Positions 1 to 5,770 of a stretch of DNA of 15,130 nt are shown here, piece by piece. Source of the stretch: Sulfurovum sp. (lineage in GTDB: Bacteria; Campylobacterota; Campylobacteria; Campylobacterales; Sulfurovaceae); assembly GCA_016744875.1 (NCBI GenBank), contig JADGDL010000011.1:43525-58654 (forward strand), read 5' to 3'. Both the position numbers and the translations under genes were made by a program. The notes under the pieces are model-generated. The model saw only the letters and a list, made by a program, of their open reading frames with translations. It did not search any database and was not told the DNA's origin. How positions within the stretch are numbered: position 1 is the stretch's first letter; the number at the start of each line of letters is the position of its first letter.

Positions 1-227
1 GTATCAATAGTAATGGTACCGTTATCCATTTTGACGCCCATATGAGAAAATTTATTATTTTTGTCTTCCTGCACATTTTTTTCTTTTTCAAGTTCAGAAA
101 GAAGTTCAGTTCGGGCTTGCTGGGCTATTTTGGTATCATGTTTTGCTTGTTCATTTTGTTGTTGTTCTTTGTCTTGACAACCGGTAAAAGAGAATAGCAA
201 CATTAAGGCAAGAAGTAGATGTCGCAT
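1..227 (-). CDS. Putative lipoprotein, C-terminus outside the window
   Basis: The reading frame opens with ATG at 227 and runs off the left edge after 75 codons, so only the N-terminus is present. It begins MRHLLLALMLLFSFTGC, a lipoprotein signal peptide with lipobox FTGC; Cys17 would be the lipidated residue. The next 45 residues are polar and rich in Q, K and E (a probable flexible or coiled linker), ending near KFSHMGVKMDNGTITID, where a folded domain may begin. An AAGGA ribosome binding site sits 6 bases before ATG. No family is recognised. It lies downstream of the EGKCG peptide on the same strand, but about 150 bases separate them and it has its own TATAAT box, so it is probably a separate transcript. 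Start and lipoprotein class are fairly sure; function is unknown. Confidence 0.75.
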   Translation of the reverse strand, partial: MRHLLLALMLLFSFTGCQDKEQQQNEQAKHDTKIAQQARTELLSELEKEKNVQEDKNNKFSHMGVKMDNGTITID

Positions 228-257
228 AAGTATCCTTTATTAAAATTTTATAGATAC

Positions 258-263
258 ATTATA
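258..263 (-). promoter_or_regulatory. -10 box for the left-edge lipoprotein gene
   Basis: On the minus strand this reads TATAAT, about 30 bases ahead of the ATG at 227. No matching -35 is visible, which is usual for this phylum. Confidence 0.4.
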
Positions 264-341
264 CAGTTTTTTATAAGAAAGAGGTGAAACTCCCAAAGTT
301 GAAGCTAAAGGAGTTCGAAGAAGAAGAAGGAAGTGGGTAAA

Positions 342-368
342 TTATCCACATTTACCTTCGCCACATTT
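342..368 (-). other. Vestigial KCGEGKCG coding segment beyond the stop codon
   Basis: Read on the minus strand, these 27 bases encode K-C-G-E-G-K-C-G followed by TAA. This is the same motif that ends the EGKCG peptide gene, but it lies 13 bases past that gene's stop and in a different frame. It looks like the remains of a longer repeat tail cut off by a frameshift or by repeat loss in the A-rich stretch at 369-391. The same place holds a 7-bp inverted repeat (336-342 with 350-356). No U-run follows it, so it is not a convincing terminator. Confidence 0.6.
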
Positions 369-381
369 ATTTTTTAGGGGC

Positions 382-636
382 TTATTTTTTCTCCCCACCA
401 CATTTACCTTCACCACACTTCATGCCTTTTTTGTCAGCTTTCCCTTCGCCACACTTCATACTTTTTTTGTCACCTTCGCATTTTTGTGATTTTTTACTAG
501 CGTCACATTTACCAGAGTCACATTTTTTCTCAGTTTTTTTACTGTCGCCACATTTTCCTTCACCACATTTTCCTTCTGCCATTGCTAACGTAAATGTAAG
601 TGCCAATGCACTAAGTAATACAAGTAATTTATTCAT
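382..636 (-). CDS. Exported EGKCG-repeat peptide, HvfA-like RiPP metallophore precursor
   Basis: This 84-residue protein has a Sec signal peptide (residues 1-20, cleavage after AMA). The remainder is low-complexity, made of Cys, Gly, Glu and Lys. Eight cysteines sit at 24, 29, 39, 44, 53, 62, 74 and 79. EGKCG occurs at 21-25, 26-30 and 76-80, with variants SGKCD (41-45) and GEGKAD, where Cys is replaced by Ala67. Known family: HvfA-type peptides with EGKCG cores are modified on Cys by a DUF692 (MNIO) enzyme with a DUF2063 partner and bind copper. AAGGA lies 8 bases before ATG. The gene follows the DoxX gene by 24 bases, so the two are likely co-transcribed, and DoxX proteins are frequent neighbours of such precursors. 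No modifying enzyme is in the window. An unmodified metal-binding peptide is the alternative. Confidence 0.75.
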   Translation of the reverse strand: MNKLLVLLSALALTFTLAMAEGKCGEGKCGDSKKTEKKCDSGKCDASKKSQKCEGDKKSMKCGEGKADKKGMKCGEGKCGGEKK

Positions 637-660
637 AATCTTTCCTTTAAATTTTTGGAG

Positions 661-1098
661 TTATTGTTCATCACCAAACAGTAGATGATCCAAACTAAAT
701 TTACCGGCTCCAAGTGAAGCAAAGAGGGCTAAGAACAACATATAATAAAGCGGGATCTCATATCCATTATTACCTGCACTAAAACCATTGCTTAAATGCA
801 CAGTGGTTATAGCAACGATCATGATAATAATGAGAGGGATGGAGATCAGCCGTGTAAAGAGTCCCAATGCTAAAAGTACTACACCTAAAATTTCAGTACT
901 TGCTGCCATATAGGCATTGAGCGTAGGTAAGGGAATACCCATAGAACCAAACCACTCAGCAACACTGTTAATATCAGACCATTTTGTCATGGCAGGCTCA
1001 TAAAAACCGTAGGCAACTGCAAGTCTTGCAAGAAACAAAGAGATACTTTGTCCACTGCTTAATATGTTTTTTGTTATGGGATATATTGTTTTTAACAC
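661..1098 (-). CDS. DoxX-family membrane protein
   Basis: This 145-residue inner-membrane protein has about four hydrophobic segments. The DoxX features are an N-terminal region reading LFLARLAVAYGFYEPAMTKW, a GxPLP turn, then ASTEILGVVLLALGLFTRL. I start it at GTG 1098 because AAAGGAG lies 5 bases upstream; a longer frame from TTG 1113 would translate that ribosome binding site. It is the first gene of a likely two-gene unit with the EGKCG peptide. Family knowledge: DoxX proteins are poorly understood quinone- or redox-linked membrane proteins and recur in operons for EGKCG/bufferin-type peptides. A role in copper or oxidative stress at the membrane is inferred from this neighbour only. Confidence 0.8.
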   Translation of the reverse strand: MLKTIYPITKNILSSGQSISLFLARLAVAYGFYEPAMTKWSDINSVAEWFGSMGIPLPTLNAYMAASTEILGVVLLALGLFTRLISIPLIIIMIVAITTVHLSNGFSAGNNGYEIPLYYMLFLALFASLGAGKFSLDHLLFGDEQ

Positions 1099-1136
1099 GG
1101 GAACTCCTTTCAAAATTATATATTGTTTGTTACAGA

Positions 1137-1165
1137 TGTAGTATAGTATGAAAGTTGTGTAGTAT
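1137..1165. promoter_or_regulatory. Possible operator: paired TGTAGTAT repeats upstream of doxX
   Basis: TGTAGTAT occurs at 1137-1144 and again at 1158-1165, 21 bases apart, which is two helical turns. The left copy overlaps a minus-strand TATACT (1140-1145) that could be the -10 box for the doxX/EGKCG unit. The layout suits a dimeric regulator, but no known operator is recognised. Confidence 0.25.
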
Positions 1166-1245
1166 GTGTGTATTTGTGAAGATAATAAAAAATGTTTAGT
1201 AGTTCTCTTTCCTTGGATAAGAAAAGAGAAATGATGAGAGGGTGT

Positions 1246-1431
1246 TTATTTAGAGTTTGCTCCACATTTCCCTGGTGCACATTTTCCTGCTTCACATTTC
1301 ATAAAGGGTTCGATCTTCTCTTGTTCTGTAGATGAGTAAGTGTCAAATGCCCCTTCAGAGTATAGGATATAGATTAAGATAGCAGCCAGTATAGTAAAAA
1401 TGGCTAGGGTATAGAGTAAAAACTTTTTCAT
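1246..1431 (-). CDS. Small membrane-anchored peptide with CxxGKC tail
   Basis: The 61-residue protein has one N-terminal hydrophobic segment (residues 3-24, starting MKKFLLYTLAIF), an acidic polar stretch, and the tail MKCEAGKCAPGKCGANSK with Cys46, Cys51 and Cys56 spaced every five residues. I start it at ATG 1431: AAGGAAG lies 9 bases upstream and the K-K after Met is typical. A longer in-frame ATG at 1503 lacks such a site. The hydrophobic segment is long and has no clear cleavage site, so the tail is probably held at the outer face of the inner membrane. The AGKC/PGKCG spacing matches the EGKCG peptide 600 bases away, suggesting a related metal-binding or RiPP-type peptide. I know no named family for this architecture. 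Confidence 0.7.
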   Translation of the reverse strand: MKKFLLYTLAIFTILAAILIYILYSEGAFDTYSSTEQEKIEPFMKCEAGKCAPGKCGANSK

Positions 1432-1460
1432 AGGTATGGTCTTCCTTGGACATAGTTCTT

Positions 1461-1663
1461 TCATGCTTCTACGAGGAAGCTTATAAGTATGAAAGTATAA
1501 CATAAAAAGGAAGAAGTTCTCTCTAAAGAATAGAGTGAGAGTAGAGGGCTATTTAGCACATTCCCCTGATTGTCATTTTTTATTTCAGCATCACTATCGT
1601 TTGCACATCCTATAAAGGTGACAAGTACAAACCCTGGTAACGAACTAAAAATTAATTTTTCAT
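1461..1663 (-). pseudogene. Broken lipoprotein-like reading frame
   Basis: Minus-strand ATG 1663 gives only Met-Lys-Asn-stop. One frame over, an open frame reads KLIFSSLPGFVLVTFIGCAND, which resembles a lipoprotein signal peptide with lipobox FIGC, then SDAEIKNDNQGNVLN, and stays open to TGA at 1461-1463. It has no ATG, GTG or TTG start in frame. A single-base change in the A/T run at 1651-1660 would join the ATG to this frame. It is probably a decayed small lipoprotein gene upstream of the CxxGKC peptide; a chance open frame is also possible. Confidence 0.3.
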
Positions 1664-1695
1664 CCTTGTCTCATAATATTTTTATGACTATAAAG

Positions 1696-1701
1696 TATAA
1701 T
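1696..1701 (+). promoter_or_regulatory. -10 box for the gluconate-dehydrogenase-like operon
   Basis: TATAAT lies about 54 bases before the ATG at 1755, within the divergent intergenic region. No -35 is evident at normal spacing. Confidence 0.35.
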
Positions 1702-1754
1702 AGCTTTTATATGTAAAGTTCGCGTACCCGTTTTACACTTTAAGTACACACTAT

Positions 1755-2297
1755 ATGATTATGATTAGTAAAAATTCAGAAAAGACAGAGATGATAAAAA
1801 AAAGAAGACAGTTCTTAATATGGAGTTCGATACTCGGACTTTCGCCTTACATCCATGCCAAAAGTATGCGTACGTATGAAAAATCATTTAAACAGGTAGA
1901 ACCAACTATTGCTGCAGTTCAGGAACATATGTTCCCCAAAGAAAGTAAATTGCCTTCTGGCAAAGCGATGAATGTCACGCAGTTTTTATTTGAAACCATT
2001 ACCCATAAAAGTTTTGATAAAGATATACGAGCTTTTGTTCTTGAAGGAGCAGAAGAGTTGGTATCTAGGGAAAAGGGACGTTTTACTTCCCTGACCCATG
2101 GGGAGAAAGAAAGAGCCTTACGGGCTTATGAAGAGACAAACTATGGAAGTTCCTGGTTGTCACGTATTATGACATTAACGATGGAGGGGATGTTTTGCGA
2201 TCCTATTTATGGATCAAATGTTGATGAAGCAGGATGGAAATCGATTAATGCTTACGGTGGATTTCCAAGACCCAAAACAAGGTATATTGAGCTATGA
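1755..2297 (+). CDS. Gluconate 2-dehydrogenase subunit 3-type protein, Tat-exported
   Basis: This 180-residue small subunit pairs with the GMC flavoprotein that follows. A twin-arginine motif, KKRRQFLIW (residues 15-23), precedes a hydrophobic stretch, so the complex is expected in the periplasm. The body (VQEHMFPKESKLPSGKAMNVTQFL, later LTHGEKERALRAYEETNYGSSWLS) fits the gluconate 2-dehydrogenase subunit 3 family. Its last codons overlap the next gene by ATGA. ATG 1755 and the internal ATG 1791 (MIKKRRQ) both lack a good ribosome binding site, so the start is uncertain. Campylobacter jejuni has an equivalent pair, Cj0414/Cj0415, reported as gluconate dehydrogenase. The substrate here is not proven, and no cytochrome c subunit lies nearby. 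Confidence 0.85.
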   Translation: MIMISKNSEKTEMIKKRRQFLIWSSILGLSPYIHAKSMRTYEKSFKQVEPTIAAVQEHMFPKESKLPSGKAMNVTQFLFETITHKSFDKDIRAFVLEGAEELVSREKGRFTSLTHGEKERALRAYEETNYGSSWLSRIMTLTMEGMFCDPIYGSNVDEAGWKSINAYGGFPRPKTRYIEL

Positions 2298-3979
2298 AAT
2301 ATGATGTTGTGATCATTGGTTCTGGAGCAAGTGGAGGAGCAGTTGCCTATACTTTATGTAAAGCAGGTTTTAAAGTGGCTGTGCTTGAAAAAGGCAGACT
2401 CATTAAACGTGAGGAGTTCTCTAAAGATGAGCTGGCTTATTGTCGCAGAGACCTGATTACCCCCAATCTTTTTGACGAGTACCATACGATAGAAGAAAAA
2501 GTAGATGGGAAATGGGTAGCAACGCCTACCTATGAGTCAGGTTGGAGCTTCTGGAACGGTAACATTGTAGGAGGTTCTACGAATGTGATGTCCGGGATGT
2601 TACATCGTTTACACCCAGATGATTTTAGACTTAAGAGTAAGTATGGAGAGATAGAAGGGGCCAATGTGGTGGACTGGCCTATCACATATGATGAGTTGGA
2701 ACCATACTATGCCCTTGCAGAAGAGTTGGTAGGCATATCTGGACATTATGAAAAGCATGTGTATGAACCGTGGAGAAGTGCATCTAACTTTACACAACCG
2801 CCAACCAAAGAAAATGAAGTTGTTAAACTTCTTGACAAGAGCTGTAAAGCATTAGACATTACACCTCTTGTCACACCTCGAGCAGTCCTCTCTAAAAACA
2901 AGCCAGGACGGGATGCTTGTTACTATTCTAACCTTTGTGGAAGCTACGGTTGTTCTTCTGGCGCCAAAGGTTCTTCACGAGAGGCATTGTTAAAACCTGC
3001 TTTGGCAACAGGAAACTTGACACTGATGACAAACAGCCATGTAAAGTATCTGCATACAGACAAAAAAGATGAGGTTCATTATGCGGTTGTGGTTGATACC
3101 ATTACAGGTAAAGAGCAAAAGATAGAAGGTAAGATGTTCGTAGTGGCAGCGCAGGCACATGAGAGTGCCAGGCTACTACTGAACTCTTCTAATAAACATC
3201 ATCCTAAGGGCTTAGGTAACAGCTCAGGAGAGCTTGGAAAAAATCTCATCTTTTCAGGCGGAGGTTCCGGGCAAGGTGAACTGCATGAAGATTCTTTAAA
3301 AGAGATAGCATTTAAAGATCTTATGACAACAGGACTTTTTGTCAACCGTTCTGTCCTTGACTGGTATTTTATAGATCACTGGTGGGATGGTAAATTCAAA
3401 GGGGGCTCTGTCGAGTTTATGTTTGAACATCAAAATATCATCACACGTGCCCGAAAGGATGGGTATAAGGATGGTCAGTTGGTTTGGGGGAAAGAATTGG
3501 GTGATCGTCTTGTAAAACGTTTTAACGCACAGAAGAACATACGTTTTGAGATCTTTAACGACTGGCTGCCAAATGATGACTGCTTTGTTACTTTAGATCC
3601 TACCCATAAAGACAAATATGGCATGCCTGTAGGAAAACTACGGGTAGAAGGACATCCTCAAGATGTGAAAGTAGGAAACTACATTGCCAAGAAATGTGAA
3701 AAAATACTCGAAGAGATGGGTGCAAAAAACATTTATTCCGGTGTTTCTTCTTCCCCTCCCCAAAACCTTGTTGCGGGAGGGTGTCGTTTTGGGAATGACC
3801 CGAAAACCTCTGTACTAAACAAGTATTGCCAGTCACATGACGTAAAAAATCTTTATGTTGCAGATGCCAGTTTTATGCCTACTGGAGGATCAGTGGCGTA
3901 CACGTGGACCATTTATGCAAATGCGTTTAGGGTTGCAGACCATATGGTAAAAAGATTAAAAAAGTTAAGTTTTAGTTAA
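2294..3979 (+). CDS. GMC-family FAD oxidoreductase, gluconate-dehydrogenase-like large subunit
   Basis: The 561-residue flavoprotein would oxidise a sugar acid or alcohol and pass electrons to the respiratory chain. Its Rossmann FAD site is GSGASGG at 9-15, with Glu32 ending the second strand (VAVLEKG). Further family marks are GGSTNVMSGM at 93-102, a Cys-rich segment DACYYSNLCGSYGCSSGAKG (207-226), and the C-terminal GMC domain with GGCRFGNDPKTSVLN and VADASFMPTGG. It has no signal peptide and should be co-exported with the Tat-bearing small subunit encoded by the overlapping upstream gene. By eye, the usual catalytic His (in HxxGTCRMG) aligns with Leu492, and the second active-site His/Asn with Ala535. 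The chemistry or residue placement may therefore differ from textbook GMC enzymes. The family is sure, the substrate inferred. Confidence 0.9.
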   Translation: MKYDVVIIGSGASGGAVAYTLCKAGFKVAVLEKGRLIKREEFSKDELAYCRRDLITPNLFDEYHTIEEKVDGKWVATPTYESGWSFWNGNIVGGSTNVMSGMLHRLHPDDFRLKSKYGEIEGANVVDWPITYDELEPYYALAEELVGISGHYEKHVYEPWRSASNFTQPPTKENEVVKLLDKSCKALDITPLVTPRAVLSKNKPGRDACYYSNLCGSYGCSSGAKGSSREALLKPALATGNLTLMTNSHVKYLHTDKKDEVHYAVVVDTITGKEQKIEGKMFVVAAQAHESARLLLNSSNKHHPKGLGNSSGELGKNLIFSGGGSGQGELHEDSLKEIAFKDLMTTGLFVNRSVLDWYFIDHWWDGKFKGGSVEFMFEHQNIITRARKDGYKDGQLVWGKELGDRLVKRFNAQKNIRFEIFNDWLPNDDCFVTLDPTHKDKYGMPVGKLRVEGHPQDVKVGNYIAKKCEKILEEMGAKNIYSGVSSSPPQNLVAGGCRFGNDPKTSVLNKYCQSHDVKNLYVADASFMPTGGSVAYTWTIYANAFRVADHMVKRLKKLSFS

Positions 3980-4012
3980 GTAAAAGTTAATTTTTAGTTA
4001 ATATTTTTTTGA

Positions 4013-4021
4013 TATTATACT
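4013..4021 (+). promoter_or_regulatory. Promoter -10 for the riboswitch leader
   Basis: TATTATACT gives a -10 box (TATTAT or TATACT) preceded by a T-rich stretch with no clear -35. Transcription would begin near 4025-4028, right at the first helix of the riboswitch, which supports both calls. Confidence 0.5.
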
Positions 4022-4026
4022 AACCG

Positions 4027-4111
4027 TGATGATGAAAAAACTAAACCTATTGTGAAGTAGGGACAGAAAGTTATGGGTCTTTTAATGAGGCTGCCAGGCT
4101 ACCTATCGTTA
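4027..4111 (+). ncRNA. GEMM-I (cyclic dinucleotide) riboswitch aptamer, A at the specificity position
   Basis: The fold can be drawn by hand. P1 pairs 4027-4033 with 4105-4111, with G4034-C4103 on top. P2 pairs CCTATT (4046-4051) with AGTAGG (4056-4061) around a GTGA (GNRA) tetraloop. The linker reads GACAGAAAG, and P3 carries the family-like GGGTCT and GCTGCCAGGCTACC. Aligned to the Vibrio Vc2 aptamer, its G21-C46 and C22-G45 pairs become C4041-G4066 and U4042-A4065, which are compensatory. Vc2 G20 is A4040, while C92 (C4102) is kept. Established: G20 contacts the ligand, and natural A20 variants in Geobacter sense 3',3'-cGAMP. It should control the LysM-NlpC/P60 gene downstream. The class is well supported; ligand choice is inference. 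Confidence 0.85.
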
Positions 4112-4156
4112 ATACGTTAAATGCATAGTGTAAACTTTATCCCTTCATCCAAAGTA

Positions 4157-4193
4157 GATTTAAGTTAGGTTTAAATTCTTATTTATTTTTTAT
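4157..4193 (+). terminator. Possible intrinsic terminator in the riboswitch leader
   Basis: GATTTAA (4157-4163) can pair imperfectly with TTTAAATTC (4170-4178), followed by a U-rich run to 4193. It lies between the aptamer and the coding region, where a transcriptional expression platform would be. The stem is short and AU-rich, so the switching mechanism is uncertain. Confidence 0.3.
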
Positions 4194-4267
4194 TAATTGT
4201 ATATTGATAGAATTAGAAAGATATTATGTGGTATGGACTATAAGGTTCTTATATAATTTAATTAACT

Positions 4268-4272
4268 AGGAG
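4268..4272 (+). promoter_or_regulatory. Ribosome binding site selecting a TTG start
   Basis: AGGAG ends 1 base before ATG 4274 but 7 bases before the in-frame TTG 4280. The spacing fits only the TTG. Confidence 0.6.
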
Positions 4273-4279
4273 TATGTAT

Positions 4280-5194
4280 TTGAAGAAGATTTATGCGCTA
4301 TTATTTACACTTTCGATGACTACGGTATCTGTACAGGCAGCTATCAAACACAAGGTGAAGAGTGGAGAGACACTTACCCTCATTGCTAAAAAACACCATA
4401 CAAGCATTAACAAAGTAAGAAAAGCCAATGGTATGAAAAAAGGAGAGATCCTTAAGTCAGGGAAAGTACTTACTATCCCAAGTAAAAGTAGTTACACGCT
4501 ATATAATAAATATAGTATTAAAAAGGGAGATACCCTTACTGCTTTAGCGCGTAAACATCAGACTTCTGTAGGTAAACTTAGAAAAGTGAATGGTATAAGT
4601 AGAAATGAAACGCTTATTATAGGAAAAACATTAAAAGTACCGTCTACAAAAACAAGCTATAAAGTAGCCAAAAAGACAAAAAAATCTTCAAATAAAAACT
4701 TAGCATCATCTATTGCAAACCTGGATACTATTAACCTCAAAACACAAAAAGTCGTTAAAAAGAAAGAATCCTTTGTATTAAGTGACATTTTTTCGAGTGT
4801 TGATAAGAACGAGTTATCAAAGTGTACAAGACTGACTACCGATGCAAAAAAGAAACTTGGTAAGAAATATGTATGGGGCGCATCAGGTAGAGGAAATACC
4901 TATGATTGTTCCAGTTTTACAAAGTATGTTTATAGAAAGAATGGTATGACGATCCCAAGAACGTCTATCATGCAGTCAAAACATGGTAAATATGTAAAAA
5001 GAAAAGATCTTCAAGTAGGTGACCTTATTTTCTTTGACACGTCTAAAAAACGTAAGGGATATGTAAACCATGTAGGTATTTATCTTGGTGACAATAAGTT
5101 TATTCACGCTTCTTCAGCAAAAAAGAAAGTTGTGGTATCAAATTTAAGTAAGTTCTATGGACAGCGTTATAAAGGTGCAAGACGGCCTTCCTAA
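4280..5194 (+). CDS. Exported LysM-LysM-NlpC/P60 peptidoglycan hydrolase
   Basis: The 304-residue cell-wall hydrolase probably cuts peptide bonds in the peptidoglycan stem. From TTG 4280 (MKKIYALLFTLSM...) it has a signal peptide cleaved near VQA. LysM 1 spans about residues 24-67 (HKVKSGETLTLIAKK) and LysM 2 about 78-122 (YSIKKGDTLTALARK). A Lys/Ser-rich linker leads to a NlpC/P60 domain at about 180-304. The catalytic triad is visible as Cys210 (YDCSSF), His264 (NHVGIYLG) and His276 (FIHASS). ATG 4274, two codons earlier, is only 1 base from the ribosome binding site. Its leader carries a cyclic-dinucleotide riboswitch, so wall remodelling appears tied to second-messenger signalling. A simple hairpin terminator follows. 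Confidence 0.92.
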   Translation: MKKIYALLFTLSMTTVSVQAAIKHKVKSGETLTLIAKKHHTSINKVRKANGMKKGEILKSGKVLTIPSKSSYTLYNKYSIKKGDTLTALARKHQTSVGKLRKVNGISRNETLIIGKTLKVPSTKTSYKVAKKTKKSSNKNLASSIANLDTINLKTQKVVKKKESFVLSDIFSSVDKNELSKCTRLTTDAKKKLGKKYVWGASGRGNTYDCSSFTKYVYRKNGMTIPRTSIMQSKHGKYVKRKDLQVGDLIFFDTSKKRKGYVNHVGIYLGDNKFIHASSAKKKVVVSNLSKFYGQRYKGARRPS

Positions 5195-5203
5195 TCGGAG
5201 GAT

Positions 5204-5223
5204 GAGGATATAAATCCTCTTTT
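5204..5223 (+). terminator. Rho-independent terminator after the NlpC/P60 gene
   Basis: GAGGAT (5204-5209), loop ATAA, ATCCTC (5214-5219), then TTTT. The perfect 6-bp stem starts 9 bases past the stop codon. Confidence 0.7.
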
Positions 5224-5388
5224 ACCTCTAGTATCTTTATCTACAATTCCCTTATTTAATCAAGACTTTACAATCTATCAAAAAAACCCACTAATTTTTT
5301 CTCTTTGTTTTGTCTCTGAAGGCTATATTTTTAACCCAAAATTGTCCATATCTTTGTTTTAATTCTTTTTAGACAATTAAACGTTGAT

Positions 5389-5425
5389 ACCTTATAAAAC
5401 ATCCCATATAGACATTTTATAAGGT
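5389..5425. repeat. 11-bp inverted repeat at the end of the DUF4405 operon
   Basis: ACCTTATAAAA (5389-5399) and TTTTATAAGGT (5415-5425) are perfect inverted arms around a 15-base loop. It sits just past the stop codon of the minus-strand DUF4405 gene and could act as its terminator. The T-run is better on the plus strand, so it may be bidirectional. The right arm is part of the direct repeat that recurs at 8771. Confidence 0.5.
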
Positions 5426-5437
5426 TTTCAGTTTCAA
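5416..5437 (+). repeat. 22-base direct repeat, left copy
   Basis: TTTATAAGGTTTTCA-G-TTTCAA matches 8771-8792 at 21 of 22 bases. An upstream AAAACATC (5396-5403) is also shared, with a two-base spacing difference. The two copies bracket the AraC/OsmC/AhpD/DUF4405 block. The end of this copy overlaps the DUF4405 stop codon. Confidence 0.6.
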
Positions 5438-5769
5438 GTTTCCATTGTTCTCATGATTTTCTCAATCTGTTCAATTTTTTTTGCATCTATAGGTTTACTC
5501 ATTCCTACAGCATATAAAGCAACCATAATAAAAGTCATCACTAAAGCAAAAAGCATCATCTTCTTTTTGACAAGGTATTTCTTTATCGCACCAAAATTAT
5601 AATATACGTGAAATGCTCCAGATAGTGTTAATAAAATACCAAATATTTTATGTACGGGGTGCATTTGTAGCTGGAATTCAAAGCTACCCAAGACTATCAT
5701 TAAAAATCCTGAACTACTCAGTGCCACTAAAGAGACCAATAGTGTCAATGATATAAATTGTCTAAACAT
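5434..5769 (-). CDS. Small DUF4405-type membrane protein
   Basis: The 111-residue inner-membrane protein has three predicted helices (about residues 5-28, 42-62 and 68-90) and a short cytoplasmic tail with a KKIEQIEKI stretch. Residues QMHPVHKIFG and SGAFHVYYNFG (His37, His40, His54) match the SGF...H...G...H pattern of DUF4405, a family resembling small cytochrome-b-like membrane proteins. Haem binding is possible but unproven. ATG 5769 is separated from the preceding AhpD-like stop codon by a single base, with AAGGA 9 bases upstream inside that gene, so the two are translationally coupled. As the last gene of the OsmC-AhpD operon, it may supply or accept electrons for those thiol enzymes. 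That role is inference. Confidence 0.75.
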   Translation of the reverse strand: MFRQFISLTLLVSLVALSSSGFLMIVLGSFEFQLQMHPVHKIFGILLTLSGAFHVYYNFGAIKKYLVKKKMMLFALVMTFIMVALYAVGMSKPIDAKKIEQIEKIMRTMET

Positions 5770-5770
5770 A

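Noticed and set aside
422..688. Plus-strand 88-codon reading frame over the EGKCG peptide gene
   Set aside because: It is the antisense of the repetitive Cys/Lys codons (rich in Ser, Pro, His, Phe), has no ribosome binding site, and the minus-strand frame has a signal peptide and motifs.
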